A DNA stretch of 38,637 bases from Deltaproteobacteria bacterium (GCA_030648035.1 JAUSII010000046.1:1-38637); one strand, 5' to 3'; shown: positions 10,109-19,240, counted from the stretch's first letter. Notes: a model not told the origin generated them from the sequence alone. Numbers and translations are program-made.

Positions 10109-11117
10109 GGAACCCCTTTTACCGGGAAATGAAATCACACCAAAATGGAATTTTGGGGCAGAGGCGGCCTATCATGGCCGTTCGGCTGAAAGTTCCGTCC
10201 TATATCCGGGGCCAGATTTTTTTGTGGGTAATTTTTCAGCAAAGAGAAATGGCCCTGTTTTTAATCTGGACACCCATTTTTCTTTGGACCGGCGCGCCAC
10301 TTTTTTAAAGTTCAATCCCTCTTGGCAGATCAGTTTGAATTCTCCCTATCAGCATCTTGAAATAGCCACCAATTTGGAAGGAAGCGGACGTCAATATTCG
10401 TTTGAAACGGGAACCAACCATATTGAAGAGGCAACCGGCGGTAAAATAAGCGCCAGCGCAACGCATCAGATAGAACTCGATTTTGGCACTTTACGCACCT
10501 CGCTGGATTATGCGCTGGCCATTTTTCACTTTCAGCAGACCGATGTGAATGATCGTTACGAAGCGGGGCCGGTGGTTGTACGTACCCGTCCAGAAATTTC
10601 TGAAGAAATTAAATTTGGATCTGCCCCACAGATGAAGGTACGAATGGGTCTGGCGTTCAATGCCGATTCTGAAATGACTGAAATCTGGGATGTGCGCGAG
10701 ATTCCAACCGGCATGCAATATGCCATGAACGACGCTGTCTGGAACCCGGCTTATTTTGTGGGGATCGATTTTTCACAAGCCGTCGCCAACGGTCTTTTTT
10801 ATGGAGGTCTGGATATCGGTTTTGAAAAGGGGAGATCTTTTTCTCAACTGAAAGATCCCGACACTCCCTTTACCACGGCCCACACGGTGACCACCAATAC
10901 TCTGGGTGCAAAATTGGGCTATGCCATTCCTAAAAAAATGTCTGTCGAGTTGGCGATGGAAAGACCCAATCCATTTTTTGCCTATCAGCGGACGTCGCTG
11001 GCTTTGCATCTTTATCCCGCGGAACCTCTTTATCTTCTGGTGGGGGGCAGTATTTATGCCGCTCCGGAAAGAACTGCCGCAGGCATCCTCTCCACCGGTT
11101 TGGGGGTGTTATGGTAA
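10109..11117 (+). CDS. Putative beta-rich outer-surface/outer-membrane protein of unknown family
   Basis: Alternating beta-strand-like pattern (FSLDRRATFLKFNPSWQISLNSPYQHLEIATNLEG..., LALHLYPAEPLYLLVGGSIYAAPE). The track ORF start (9999) lies inside repeat E1, so an internal Met is more likely. Confidence 0.5.
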
Positions 11118-13594
11118 AACCGGTTGTTGCTGTCTGCAGGCCCGATCCAGCGGCATTGATGTGTGTTGAGGAAGAACCAAAAAAACGTGGGACATTGTTC
11201 TCGTCCGATCATTTTGTTTCCGATGCCGAATTTGTGAGTGCGCCTCGCAGAGTTATTCAACGCGGCTCCGGTTTTAATCTTTTGGTCGGTTGTTCTCCCT
11301 ATTATGGCGACGATCTTTGCACCGACTCTTTTAATCCTGCCAATCCGACGGAAACAATCGATCTGTCATCTTTGGAAAGTGTCTCACCAGAGGCCGCACA
11401 ACGTTTTAGAAAAATCTTATCCACCCTTCCGGCCCGATTTTTGGCAGGTGTTAAAACAATTACAGTGGTCGACAATTTTGAAACAACCCCCGGAGTGCAA
11501 GGGTACGGCACCAGAGAGGAGCATGCCGGGGCAAAGAAAAAGTGGGGCGGTGTTTTGGATGTGAGGCGTGGCGATTTGGAAGCCACCCAGCCAGAGCAGA
11601 TCTATTGGCTGCGTGAAGCTGTCATTCATGAAATTGGACACATTGTAGCCGAGCGACTTTCTGTGGAAAAACGACACGAATGGAAACAGATCCATCAATC
11701 GGATGTGAATGCGGAGAGTGTTATTTCCACCTACAGCGGCACTGGTGCCGTGGAAGATTTTGCCGAATTTTTCGCCAAAATGATCGTGGAACCCGATCTC
11801 ATTCTGCAAGGGGCGGTTCAGAATGAAACACTACGCAAAAAATATGATTTTTTTATAGCCAACGTTTTCTGCAATGAAGAGCCCATTCCAAAGGGTCTTG
11901 AATTTTTTAAGTTTCTGACTTCTTCAGCAGTGATACCGTCGCCTGGAGTTACTGACGATCCGGCTTACGCGCACCTCAAGGCAGACATCTTTTATGAAAT
12001 GGCCAAAAATTCTGAAAAATATTTTATGAGGGTTGAAATGGTAATGGAGCAGATGGCCAAGGCCACAGAGGGGGCTTCCGCCTTTCAGACTCTGCCAGAT
12101 CAGGATTATATCCATGCCAGCGATCACGGCCTTTACAGCCGCATCTTCGAACCGACAAAAGATTTTCTGGGCCTGTTGAAAGAACAGATCCAGAATGACC
12201 GCATTGCCGGGTCGGTGGCGATTTTTGTGAAAAATTTTGTCGATCGGCTGGAGAGAAAAGATTCCGATCTCCCATGGCTGGGATGGGAAGAAATAAAAGA
12301 AAAGGTTTTGGGTACTGTCCTCTTCTATGTCAGTAATACCGGACTTTGGCCCGGAGATACCAATCGAATTGCTGAACAGGTTGCCAGACTCTGGAACAAT
12401 TTTGATGAAGAGAGCAAAAAGAACTACCTCATTAGCAATAGAGGTCATCTGTTTGTAGGTCTGGCCTTTAAGGAACCTTTTGCCGATATTTTTCTCGCCG
12501 ATATGCTGACGGTTCTGGCAGGGCTGGATGCTTCATCAGATGATGCTGCAGATCTGCAAATGGCCATTTATTTTTTGGCCTCCGGGGCGGCAACTGAAGA
12601 AATTGCGGCTAAAAATACCATCAAGACAGCAAAATATCTGAAAATTGCGGCTGATCATTTTCAAATATTTAACTCTGATTCCTTAACAGATCCTCTCCTC
12701 TCTTTTTCCGATCTTTTGATTTGGCAATTTCAACACACCGGGATTTTACCCGAAGCCGATTTGTTGACAGCACTCGATAGCTATTTGGCCAAGGTGGATG
12801 ATGCCACCAATGCTTGCGGCCACCCACGCTTGCTGTTGGCCGCTTCGTTGCTACACTCAGAAGTGGAAGGCCCTGCGTCATCCAAAGTGCAAGAATATTT
12901 TTCCCGTTTTCAGGCAAAAACAAATTTGCGGGACTACTTAATATTGCCGAACGACTGCGTGAAGTATTCCAAAGAGAGCATGCTTAATATTTTGCTGGCC
13001 TACTTTAATGCCTTGGGGGACGTTCGCACCACGCCGCTTCAGCCATGGGACACCTATCTTCCCTACTATTTTGCCGGTGAACTCATGGCAAAAGGTGCCC
13101 TGCAAGACTTTGACTTGTTGGAATCGCATACCGAACGTCAAATTCAGATTGATGGACTGCGATCTTATATCAAGGCCCATGAGGCCTATTATACTTTCTA
13201 TGCATCCAATCGGGAAGGCAGACCGGATCAAATTTATCCCTTCGAGATCACCTATTCCCTAACCGAGCAGGCAAGAAAGTTTCTCGATTTTTATCTCACC
13301 CAAAGGCCTGTTTTTGTGGATGAAACTTGGCGCCCTATTTTAACCGAGTTCAGGGATAGTTTTAATCGGTCGTTGGCATTGGATCATCACAGCCGCCCGG
13401 AAGATGCTTCTCATTTTTATTATTACTCCGGTATTTTGTCGATGAATCTGGATGAAACCGACCAAGCCTGTTCCACTTTTCTCAATGGCATATTGATCTA
13501 TGCCACTTGTACCCGTTGCAATGACTCTGTGGACAAATTGCGCGACGCTTATCATAATTTCTGCATCCGTCTTGGTTATCCGCCGCTGGAATAA
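11111..13594 (+). CDS. Large protein with zinc metalloprotease motif (HEIGH gluzincin-like)
   Basis: LREAVIHEIGHIVAERLS followed by GAVEDFAEFFAKMIVEPD (candidate third Zn ligand); 7-bp overlap with the upstream ORF. Confidence 0.7.
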   Translation: MVKPVVAVCRPDPAALMCVEEEPKKRGTLFSSDHFVSDAEFVSAPRRVIQRGSGFNLLVGCSPYYGDDLCTDSFNPANPTETIDLSSLESVSPEAAQRFRKILSTLPARFLAGVKTITVVDNFETTPGVQGYGTREEHAGAKKKWGGVLDVRRGDLEATQPEQIYWLREAVIHEIGHIVAERLSVEKRHEWKQIHQSDVNAESVISTYSGTGAVEDFAEFFAKMIVEPDLILQGAVQNETLRKKYDFFIANVFCNEEPIPKGLEFFKFLTSSAVIPSPGVTDDPAYAHLKADIFYEMAKNSEKYFMRVEMVMEQMAKATEGASAFQTLPDQDYIHASDHGLYSRIFEPTKDFLGLLKEQIQNDRIAGSVAIFVKNFVDRLERKDSDLPWLGWEEIKEKVLGTVLFYVSNTGLWPGDTNRIAEQVARLWNNFDEESKKNYLISNRGHLFVGLAFKEPFADIFLADMLTVLAGLDASSDDAADLQMAIYFLASGAATEEIAAKNTIKTAKYLKIAADHFQIFNSDSLTDPLLSFSDLLIWQFQHTGILPEADLLTALDSYLAKVDDATNACGHPRLLLAASLLHSEVEGPASSKVQEYFSRFQAKTNLRDYLILPNDCVKYSKESMLNILLAYFNALGDVRTTPLQPWDTYLPYYFAGELMAKGALQDFDLLESHTERQIQIDGLRSYIKAHEAYYTFYASNREGRPDQIYPFEITYSLTEQARKFLDFYLTQRPVFVDETWRPILTEFRDSFNRSLALDHHSRPEDASHFYYYSGILSMNLDETDQACSTFLNGILIYATCTRCNDSVDKLRDAYHNFCIRLGYPPLE

Positions 13595-13613
13595 ATCTTT
13601 GGGTGAAACTCCC

Positions 13614-13677
13614 ATGAACAAATCCCACTCCATTCAATGTCCCTACTGCGGTGAAGAGGGAGAACGAGTAACATCGA
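13614..13677 (+). repeat. 64-bp direct repeat DR3-left; resembles the 5' end of a CPXCG-type zinc-ribbon gene
   Basis: atgaacaaatcccactcc...ggtgaagagggagaacgagtaacatcga; encodes MNKSHSIQCPYCGEEGERVTS; matches 18425-18487. Confidence 0.85.
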
Positions 13678-13726
13678 TCAGCAAGAAGCGCCGTGCCCGC
13701 CTCCGGCGGGGATACATATTGAATAA
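13676..13726 (+). repeat. 51-bp direct repeat DR2-left (truncated family E copy, E3)
   Basis: gatcagcaagaagcgccgtgcccgcctccggcggggatacatattgaataa; 49/51 identical to 15207-15257. Confidence 0.9.
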
Positions 13727-13762
13727 TCCATCCGCGATTGATGGCGAGTCGCTGGTTTAATC
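13727..13762 (+). repeat. 36-bp direct repeat DR1-right (duplicated 3' end of phosphodiesterase gene)
   Basis: tccatccgcgattgatggCgagtcgctggtttaatc; 35/36 match to 8217-8252. Confidence 0.95.
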
Positions 13763-14491
13763 CATCTGTTCCAATCTTTGAATCACCTTCGCCAAAGAAG
13801 ATTGAATAATGCGGAGCATACTGGTCTGTTGTGTTGCGGGCAGAAGGGGATAGAGTTCTTCCTCCAGTTTTTTTTCAGTTAAACTCTCCACCCGTTTTTT
13901 TAAAAGAGACGCCGCTTTTTTAAAATCCAAAGCAACCGGTTTTTGTCTCCGAATGGAGGATTTTTTGAGACGCTCTTGCATGGTTTTGGGATCAAATGTG
14001 CAAAGAGGTTCAAAGAGTGTGATGTCGTAGAGATCGCGCATGTTCTCCCTCTCGATGCAGGCGGCGATCTTGTTGGCGAAGGCCTCGGGCAGTGCGATGA
14101 CCTGAATCACACGGGCCCCCATCGCATAGGAAGAGGCGAGAGTCGTTGTTGCAAACGATTCGGTGGGAAGATTCAGCGATGCCACCACGCTCATTTCCAG
14201 CCGGATTTTTTCATCCGCTGTTTCTCCCTGAAGCCCCACAAAAATGCCGCGGGAATTTATTTCAAACGAAGTCACTTTGGCCAAAGCGAATTGTTTCAGA
14301 GCTTTGCGTATCTCTTCTCCCAATACCTTTTTGGAGACTTTCGACAGAAAAAAACAGTCGATATCCTGCGTGGAGCGGGGGCTGTTGAGCAGGCAGAGCA
14401 ACATGCCCCCGGCCAGGACAAATTTTTCCTTGAATTTTTCAGAGAGGAAATGAATCGTTTGCAATAGCAGTTTTTGTTGGGCATCAGGCAT
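13757..14491 (-). CDS. AbiEii-like nucleotidyltransferase toxin (module 2, distinct subtype)
   Basis: EKFVLAGGMLLCLLNSPRSTQDIDCFFLSK, an NTase GG...D.D motif; paired with AbiEi-like gene. Confidence 0.8.
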   Translation of the reverse strand: MPDAQQKLLLQTIHFLSEKFKEKFVLAGGMLLCLLNSPRSTQDIDCFFLSKVSKKVLGEEIRKALKQFALAKVTSFEINSRGIFVGLQGETADEKIRLEMSVVASLNLPTESFATTTLASSYAMGARVIQVIALPEAFANKIAACIERENMRDLYDITLFEPLCTFDPKTMQERLKKSSIRRQKPVALDFKKAASLLKKRVESLTEKKLEEELYPLLPATQQTSMLRIIQSSLAKVIQRLEQMD

Positions 14492-15092
14492 TGAGAATCC
14501 TCCTTGCGAATTTCACGAATTTTGGATTTTTATATTTTTTAAGATATGCATTTACACTTTTTTTGTTGAGTCTTGAGACATCGACTTCAGTTAACGGGTC
14601 GATCACAAATCGTCTTCCTTTGGTGTAGAAGTAGAGCATATCGATAAAAGCTTTTTCCGGCGTGGCCATGGCAATAGCCCCCTGCATTTCAAAACCAAAA
14701 AAAAGATCGGCAGACAGCGAGCAATAAATAATGTCTCCATTCGGAGTTTTGATTTTTTTTGCGCGGGGTTTCATCCATACAACAGAGAGTCTCTCTTTTG
14801 GAATTGTGCCTATGAATCCTCTCTGCGCGAGAGCCGAATCCATCGAAATATAACTGTCGGGAGCCAGACGTTGAGAGAGTGTGAAAAGATCAAACGGACG
14901 TGTGACATAAAACCCCCGTTGTATCCTGGTCAAAATTTTGGCCTTCACCAGTTTTTGAATGGCACGGCTATTGGTTACAGTCGAATAGGTCCCCATAATG
15001 TTGGAGAGATCCGAATAACCAAAAACCCCACCCATTCCGGCTTTAAACCGGTTTATGCCCTCTATCACAGTTATGATGAGCTCTTTTTTCAT
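14484..15092 (-). CDS. AbiEi-like antitoxin/regulator (module 2)
   Basis: QKLVKAKILTRIQRGFYVTRPFDLFTLSQRLAPDSYISMDSALAQRGFIGTIP...AIAMATPEKAFIDMLYF. Confidence 0.85.
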   Translation of the reverse strand: MKKELIITVIEGINRFKAGMGGVFGYSDLSNIMGTYSTVTNSRAIQKLVKAKILTRIQRGFYVTRPFDLFTLSQRLAPDSYISMDSALAQRGFIGTIPKERLSVVWMKPRAKKIKTPNGDIIYCSLSADLFFGFEMQGAIAMATPEKAFIDMLYFYTKGRRFVIDPLTEVDVSRLNKKSVNAYLKKYKNPKFVKFARRILNA

Positions 15093-15133
15093 ACTGTATA
15101 GATACTATCATAAAATGATCATAAGTATACAGT
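15093..15133. promoter_or_regulatory. Candidate operator/promoter of AbiE module 2
   Basis: Inverted repeat actgtata ... tatacagt directly upstream of the antitoxin start codon. Confidence 0.45.
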
Positions 15134-15206
15134 GTAATTTTATATCATAACGACAGAAAATTCATAAATGTGTGAAGTATCTGTCAAAATGAAAACAAAG
15201 GGGAAC

Positions 15207-15307
15207 GATCAGCAAGAATCGCCGTGCCCGCCTCCGGCGGGGATACGTATTGAATAAGCTGGTAGTTATCAAAGAGATGTGCAAAACGTATCCGCTTCTT
15301 ATTGATC
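15207..15307. repeat. Family E palindromic repeat, copy E2 (includes DR2-right, 15207-15257)
   Basis: Reverse-complement homologue of E1 with an inserted cccgcctccggcggg hairpin; gatca...tgatc ends. Confidence 0.85.
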
Positions 15308-15336
15308 TTTATTAACGACACCGAAGGATCCACTAT

Positions 15337-17460
15337 ATGAAAGCCACTGAAGCCAAGTTGCTCGATTTTCTGAAGAAGTCACCACAGTTTGTTATCCCTA
15401 TCTACCAGCGCACCTATTCGTGGACCAAGAAGGAATGTCGCCAGCTTTGGGAGGATATTGTGCGTTGTGGCAGTAGCGACAAGATCACCGTCCATTTCGT
15501 CGGCTCCATCGTTTATGTCGAGAGCGGCCTCTCCCAAGTTACGCATCAGTCGCCGCTTCTCGTCATCGACGGCCAACAGCGCCTGACTACAGTGTCGCTG
15601 TTGCTTGCGGCCCTCGCTAAAGCAGTAGCCGAGGACGAACCCTTCGACGGTTTTTCACAGCGGAAGATCAAGAATTACTACCTGCTGAATCCGGAAGAGT
15701 CTGGCGAGCGTCACTTTAAGCTGCTGCTGTCACAAACCGACAAGGCCTCGCTTACGGCCATCGTTAATGAGGGAGATCTGCCCCAACATCATTCTCTTCG
15801 CATAGCGGAGAATTACGAGTGGTTTGAAAAATGGATTGCGGAAGACAATGTCGAACTTTCCACGTTGTGCAAGGGGCTTGCGAAATTGGTTGTGGTGGAC
15901 ATAGCGCTGACCCGTGACCAAGACAATCCACAGCTTATTTTTGAGAGTATGAACTCGACTGGCAAAGAGTTGAGTCAGGCAGATCTCATTCGCAATTTCA
16001 TTCTGATGGGCCTTGAGCCAGATTTCCAAACACGACTTTACGAGCAGTTTTGGCGTCCGATGGAATTGGAGTTCGGACAGGAAGCCTATGGCACACACTT
16101 TGACGGTTTCATGCGGTACTACCTGACTGTCAAGACGGGAGAGCTTCCCAACATTAATGCCGTTTACGATGCCTTCAAGGAACATTCGCAAAGCTCACGG
16201 ACAAATGCCTCTGATGATAAAAGCCATATAGAAAGTTTGGTTCGTGAGATTCGTGACTACGCTCGGCATTTTTGCGCGATGGCGTTGGGAAGCGAACCCG
16301 ACGCTGATCTCAAACTCGCATTCCATGATCTGCGCGAGCTGAAGGTTGATGTCGCCTATCCGTTTCTATTGGAACTGTATCACGACTACAAAACCGATTC
16401 CCTGACCAAGACCGATCTTCTGGCGAGTGTGCGACTGGTTGAAGCGTATGTGTTTCGCCGTGCCATCTGCGCTATTCCGACCAACTCGATGAACAAAACA
16501 TTTGCGACATTCACCAAGGCGCTGAAGAAGGACCGCTATTTCGAGAGTATTCAGGCTCACTTGCTGGGACTGCCGTCCTACCGCCGATTCCCCACAGACG
16601 ATGAGTTCCACCGTGATCTTCAAATCCGCGATCTCTACAACTTTCGCAGTCGCAGTTATTGGTTGCGCCGTTTGGAGAACCATGGTCGCCAAGAGCGCGC
16701 GATGGTGGATGAATACACCATCGAACACATTTTGCCGCAGAATGAAAACCTTTCATCCAAATGGCGCGAAGCTCTTGGTTTGGACTGGCAGCGTGTTCAG
16801 AAAACTTGGTTGCACACACTTGGTAATCTGACACTCACCGCCTACAACAGCGACTATAGTGACCGTGCCTTTGACGAGAAACGCGATATGCCGGATACAC
16901 CTGAAAAGGGACTGAAGCAAAGTCCGCTCAATCTTAATCTGGGTCTTGGCATGTTGCAGACTTGGGATGAGACGGCGATCAAAACTCGCGCCGGCAAACT
17001 CGCTGACCTTGCCGTCAGTGTGTGGTTAGCCCCCGTTCTGCCCCGCGATATTTTGGATGTCTACCGCCCGAAAGCCGATGCCGTTACGGAATATACCATC
17101 GATGATCATCCGCACCTTCTTGCGGAGAGTCTGCGCCCGGTGTTCGAAGCTTTTCGCAAGGAGGTGCTCGCGCTCGACCCCTGCGTGAGAGAGGAGTTTT
17201 TAAAACTCTGGGTTGCCTACAAGGCCGAGAGCAACTTTGTGGACATAGTTCCCCAAGCTAAACGGCTACGCCTAACATTGAACTTGCGCTTTGCCGATGT
17301 GAATGATCCGAAGGGACTTTGTGAAGACGTCACGGGCCGTGGCCGTTGGGGAAGCGGCGATGTACAAATTGGCCTCTCAAAACTGGAAGACCTGCCGTAT
17401 GTGATTGGACTCGTCCGTCAATCACTTGAACTTCAACTGGGCAACGGTAGAGACGCATGA
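15337..17460 (+). CDS. DUF262/DUF1524 (GmrSD-like) DNA endonuclease with DUF5655-like C-terminus
   Basis: FVIPIYQRTYSWTKKECRQLWEDI, LLVIDGQQRLTTVSLLLAAL (DUF262); YTIEHILPQN...HTLGNLTLTAYNSDYSDRAFDEKR (DUF1524/HNH). Confidence 0.93.
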   Translation: MKATEAKLLDFLKKSPQFVIPIYQRTYSWTKKECRQLWEDIVRCGSSDKITVHFVGSIVYVESGLSQVTHQSPLLVIDGQQRLTTVSLLLAALAKAVAEDEPFDGFSQRKIKNYYLLNPEESGERHFKLLLSQTDKASLTAIVNEGDLPQHHSLRIAENYEWFEKWIAEDNVELSTLCKGLAKLVVVDIALTRDQDNPQLIFESMNSTGKELSQADLIRNFILMGLEPDFQTRLYEQFWRPMELEFGQEAYGTHFDGFMRYYLTVKTGELPNINAVYDAFKEHSQSSRTNASDDKSHIESLVREIRDYARHFCAMALGSEPDADLKLAFHDLRELKVDVAYPFLLELYHDYKTDSLTKTDLLASVRLVEAYVFRRAICAIPTNSMNKTFATFTKALKKDRYFESIQAHLLGLPSYRRFPTDDEFHRDLQIRDLYNFRSRSYWLRRLENHGRQERAMVDEYTIEHILPQNENLSSKWREALGLDWQRVQKTWLHTLGNLTLTAYNSDYSDRAFDEKRDMPDTPEKGLKQSPLNLNLGLGMLQTWDETAIKTRAGKLADLAVSVWLAPVLPRDILDVYRPKADAVTEYTIDDHPHLLAESLRPVFEAFRKEVLALDPCVREEFLKLWVAYKAESNFVDIVPQAKRLRLTLNLRFADVNDPKGLCEDVTGRGRWGSGDVQIGLSKLEDLPYVIGLVRQSLELQLGNGRDA

Positions 17461-18086
17461 ACAAAGCCGAAAGTAAGAAGCAACACAAATCAGAATGCCA
17501 AATGTTACAAGAAAAGATCAAGATTTATATCGATAATAATGTGTGGGATCTTTTGTGGAAATTCAACGTGAATTTAAATGTGGAGCTTCCGCATGATGAA
17601 TTCGAAATTTTTATTACAGGGGAAGCTAAATTTGAATTTGCTGGAATGCCAATTGAGATCAAAGAATACGCCCAACAATTTATGAATGCACGAAAGATAA
17701 GAATCGATGATTATTTTGGATTTTATAATTCTTCTCTTCCCGAAGGTGAACAACGTAACGGTGGCTTTGGATCAGAGCTTAATCCACAAATTGGTGGTCG
17801 ATTTGCTACTCCCTCCGAACGCGACTTTCTCCAAAAGGAGTCCTCATCTATTTCAATAAAAAAAATGAAGACGGGCTTGTTCAAGCATGAAGCTGATGTT
17901 TCACTTGGGGCTCGCTCATTGATTGCGATTGTTTTAACTGGCGATAAGAGGGCAGTCTTAAAACGAGCTCGTACTGAATGGAGCGGGTCTATAATTGATG
18001 TGAAAGAATTTGATGGTTCAGTGCCATTTGGATTTTTCCTAAGAAAAGAATTAATTAATCAAACTTTCTCCGCCGCCATTGAATAA
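17457..18086 (+). CDS. Putative PIN-like domain protein translationally coupled to the GmrSD-like gene
   Basis: ATGA overlap with the upstream stop; IKIYIDNNVWDLLWKF N-terminal acidic motif and SLIAIVLTGDKRAVLKRA C-terminal acidic motif resemble PIN folds. Confidence 0.5.
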   Translation: MNKAESKKQHKSECQMLQEKIKIYIDNNVWDLLWKFNVNLNVELPHDEFEIFITGEAKFEFAGMPIEIKEYAQQFMNARKIRIDDYFGFYNSSLPEGEQRNGGFGSELNPQIGGRFATPSERDFLQKESSSISIKKMKTGLFKHEADVSLGARSLIAIVLTGDKRAVLKRARTEWSGSIIDVKEFDGSVPFGFFLRKELINQTFSAAIE

Positions 18087-18122
18087 AGGGGCCAAGTCTT
18101 GACTTTTCACTCTTGTAACTAA

Positions 18123-18428
18123 ATGAACGAATCCCTCTCCATGGCCAACAAAATAATCCTATGCCTTCTGCTGACTTTATTCGCATCTGTCGCTTTGGCC
18201 AATGAAGGCCAAAGGTGGCGACTTTGTGGTATCAAGCCGGCGCCTCCCGCAGGCTTTCGATCTTCAGATGCCACTTGTATTACTGAAAATGGCAAAAGCC
18301 GCTGGACGTGGGTTAAGCCCTTCCAAGCCAAGTGCGGCATTAAGCCAGCCCCACCACCAGGTGTGTCCGCTAGCCGTGGGGTCTGTGCCTGCGACAAGGA
18401 AAAATGCAGGTGGATGTTTGTGCAATGA
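18123..18428 (+). CDS. Small secreted Cys-containing protein with an internal CGIKPAPP duplication
   Basis: Signal peptide MANKIILCLLLTLFASVALA; two CGIKPAPPxG...C...(C/S)RW repeats. Confidence 0.6.
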   Translation: MNESLSMANKIILCLLLTLFASVALANEGQRWRLCGIKPAPPAGFRSSDATCITENGKSRWTWVKPFQAKCGIKPAPPPGVSASRGVCACDKEKCRWMFVQ

Positions 18429-18487
18429 ACGAATCCCACTCCACCCCATGTCCCTCTGCGGTGAAGAGGGAGAACGAGTAACATCGA
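18425..18487 (+). repeat. 63-bp direct repeat DR3-right
   Basis: atgaacgaatcccactccaccccatgtccc-tctgcggtgaagagggagaacgagtaacatcga; matches 13614-13677 with a 1-nt deletion that frameshifts it. Confidence 0.85.
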
Positions 18488-18517
18488 ACCGACCTATTTA
18501 CTACACTTCACTGTCCA

Positions 18518-18595
18518 AAATCGGTCGCTTCATTTTTCAAAATCCCTCCAGCCCCGAATATAATCCACTTTAACCGTTGGCATGCGGATTGCTTA
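18518..18595 (+). repeat. 78-bp direct repeat DR4-left
   Basis: aaatcggtcgcttcatttttcaaaatcc...ccactttaaccgttggcatgcggattgctta; 75/78 to 19241-19318. Confidence 0.95.
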
Positions 18596-18613
18596 TGAAA
18601 TGGCGGGAGGTGG

Positions 18614-19129
18614 ATGATGACAGAACTAATGGCTGAAGACCGAATCGAAAATTGTATTCTATTTTTACGTGGTCATAAGGTTATCTTGGATCGCGATTTG
18701 GCGGTGCTTTATGAAGTGCAAACCAAAACATTGAATCAAGCTGTTCGTAGAAATCGGGATCGTTTCCCGGCGGATTTCATGTTCGAGCTGACTTGGGAAG
18801 AAGTTGAAAGGCTTGAATCAAGGTCACAGATTGTGACCTTGAAAAAAGGTAAAAATATCAAGTATTTACCATTCATTTTTACGGAACAAGGTGTTGCAAT
18901 GCTCGCCAGTATTTTGAAGAGTCCGCGTGCCGTTCACGTCAATATTGAGATTATGAGGGCTTTTGTCAGATTGAGAACAATGATTGCCACTCACAAAGGC
19001 CTCGCACAGAAATTGGAACAGTTGGAAAAGAAATACGATCAGCGGTTCAAATATGTTTTCGATGCCATTCGGCAGCTGATGGAACCGCCTGCAACCAAAT
19101 CCAAAAATCCGATCGGTTTTAGAAGATAA
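18614..19129 (+). CDS. ORF6N (KilA-N-associated) domain protein
   Basis: ILFLRGHKVILDRDLAVLYEVQTKTLNQAVRRNRDRFPADFMFELTWEE...YLPFIFTEQGVAMLASIL. Confidence 0.92.
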   Translation: MMTELMAEDRIENCILFLRGHKVILDRDLAVLYEVQTKTLNQAVRRNRDRFPADFMFELTWEEVERLESRSQIVTLKKGKNIKYLPFIFTEQGVAMLASILKSPRAVHVNIEIMRAFVRLRTMIATHKGLAQKLEQLEKKYDQRFKYVFDAIRQLMEPPATKSKNPIGFRR

Positions 19130-19240
19130 ATAGCTACTTGTCATGTCTGCTGTCATCCGACCCTTCGACAAGTCCCAAAGGGATCCCTTCGGGACATGGG
19201 AGAGGGAAATTCGACCGTTTTGCTACACCCACCTGCATTA

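Noticed and set aside
13500-13760. 86-aa ORF ending PSAIDGESLV
   Set aside because: Chimera of protease-gene tail, repeat sequence and the duplicated 36-bp phosphodiesterase end; not a real gene.
18087-18122. ggggccaagtcttgacttttcac as a scar of an IS200/Y1-like element
   Set aside because: Reminiscent of sequence near such transposases, but too short and no transposase present; not supportable here.
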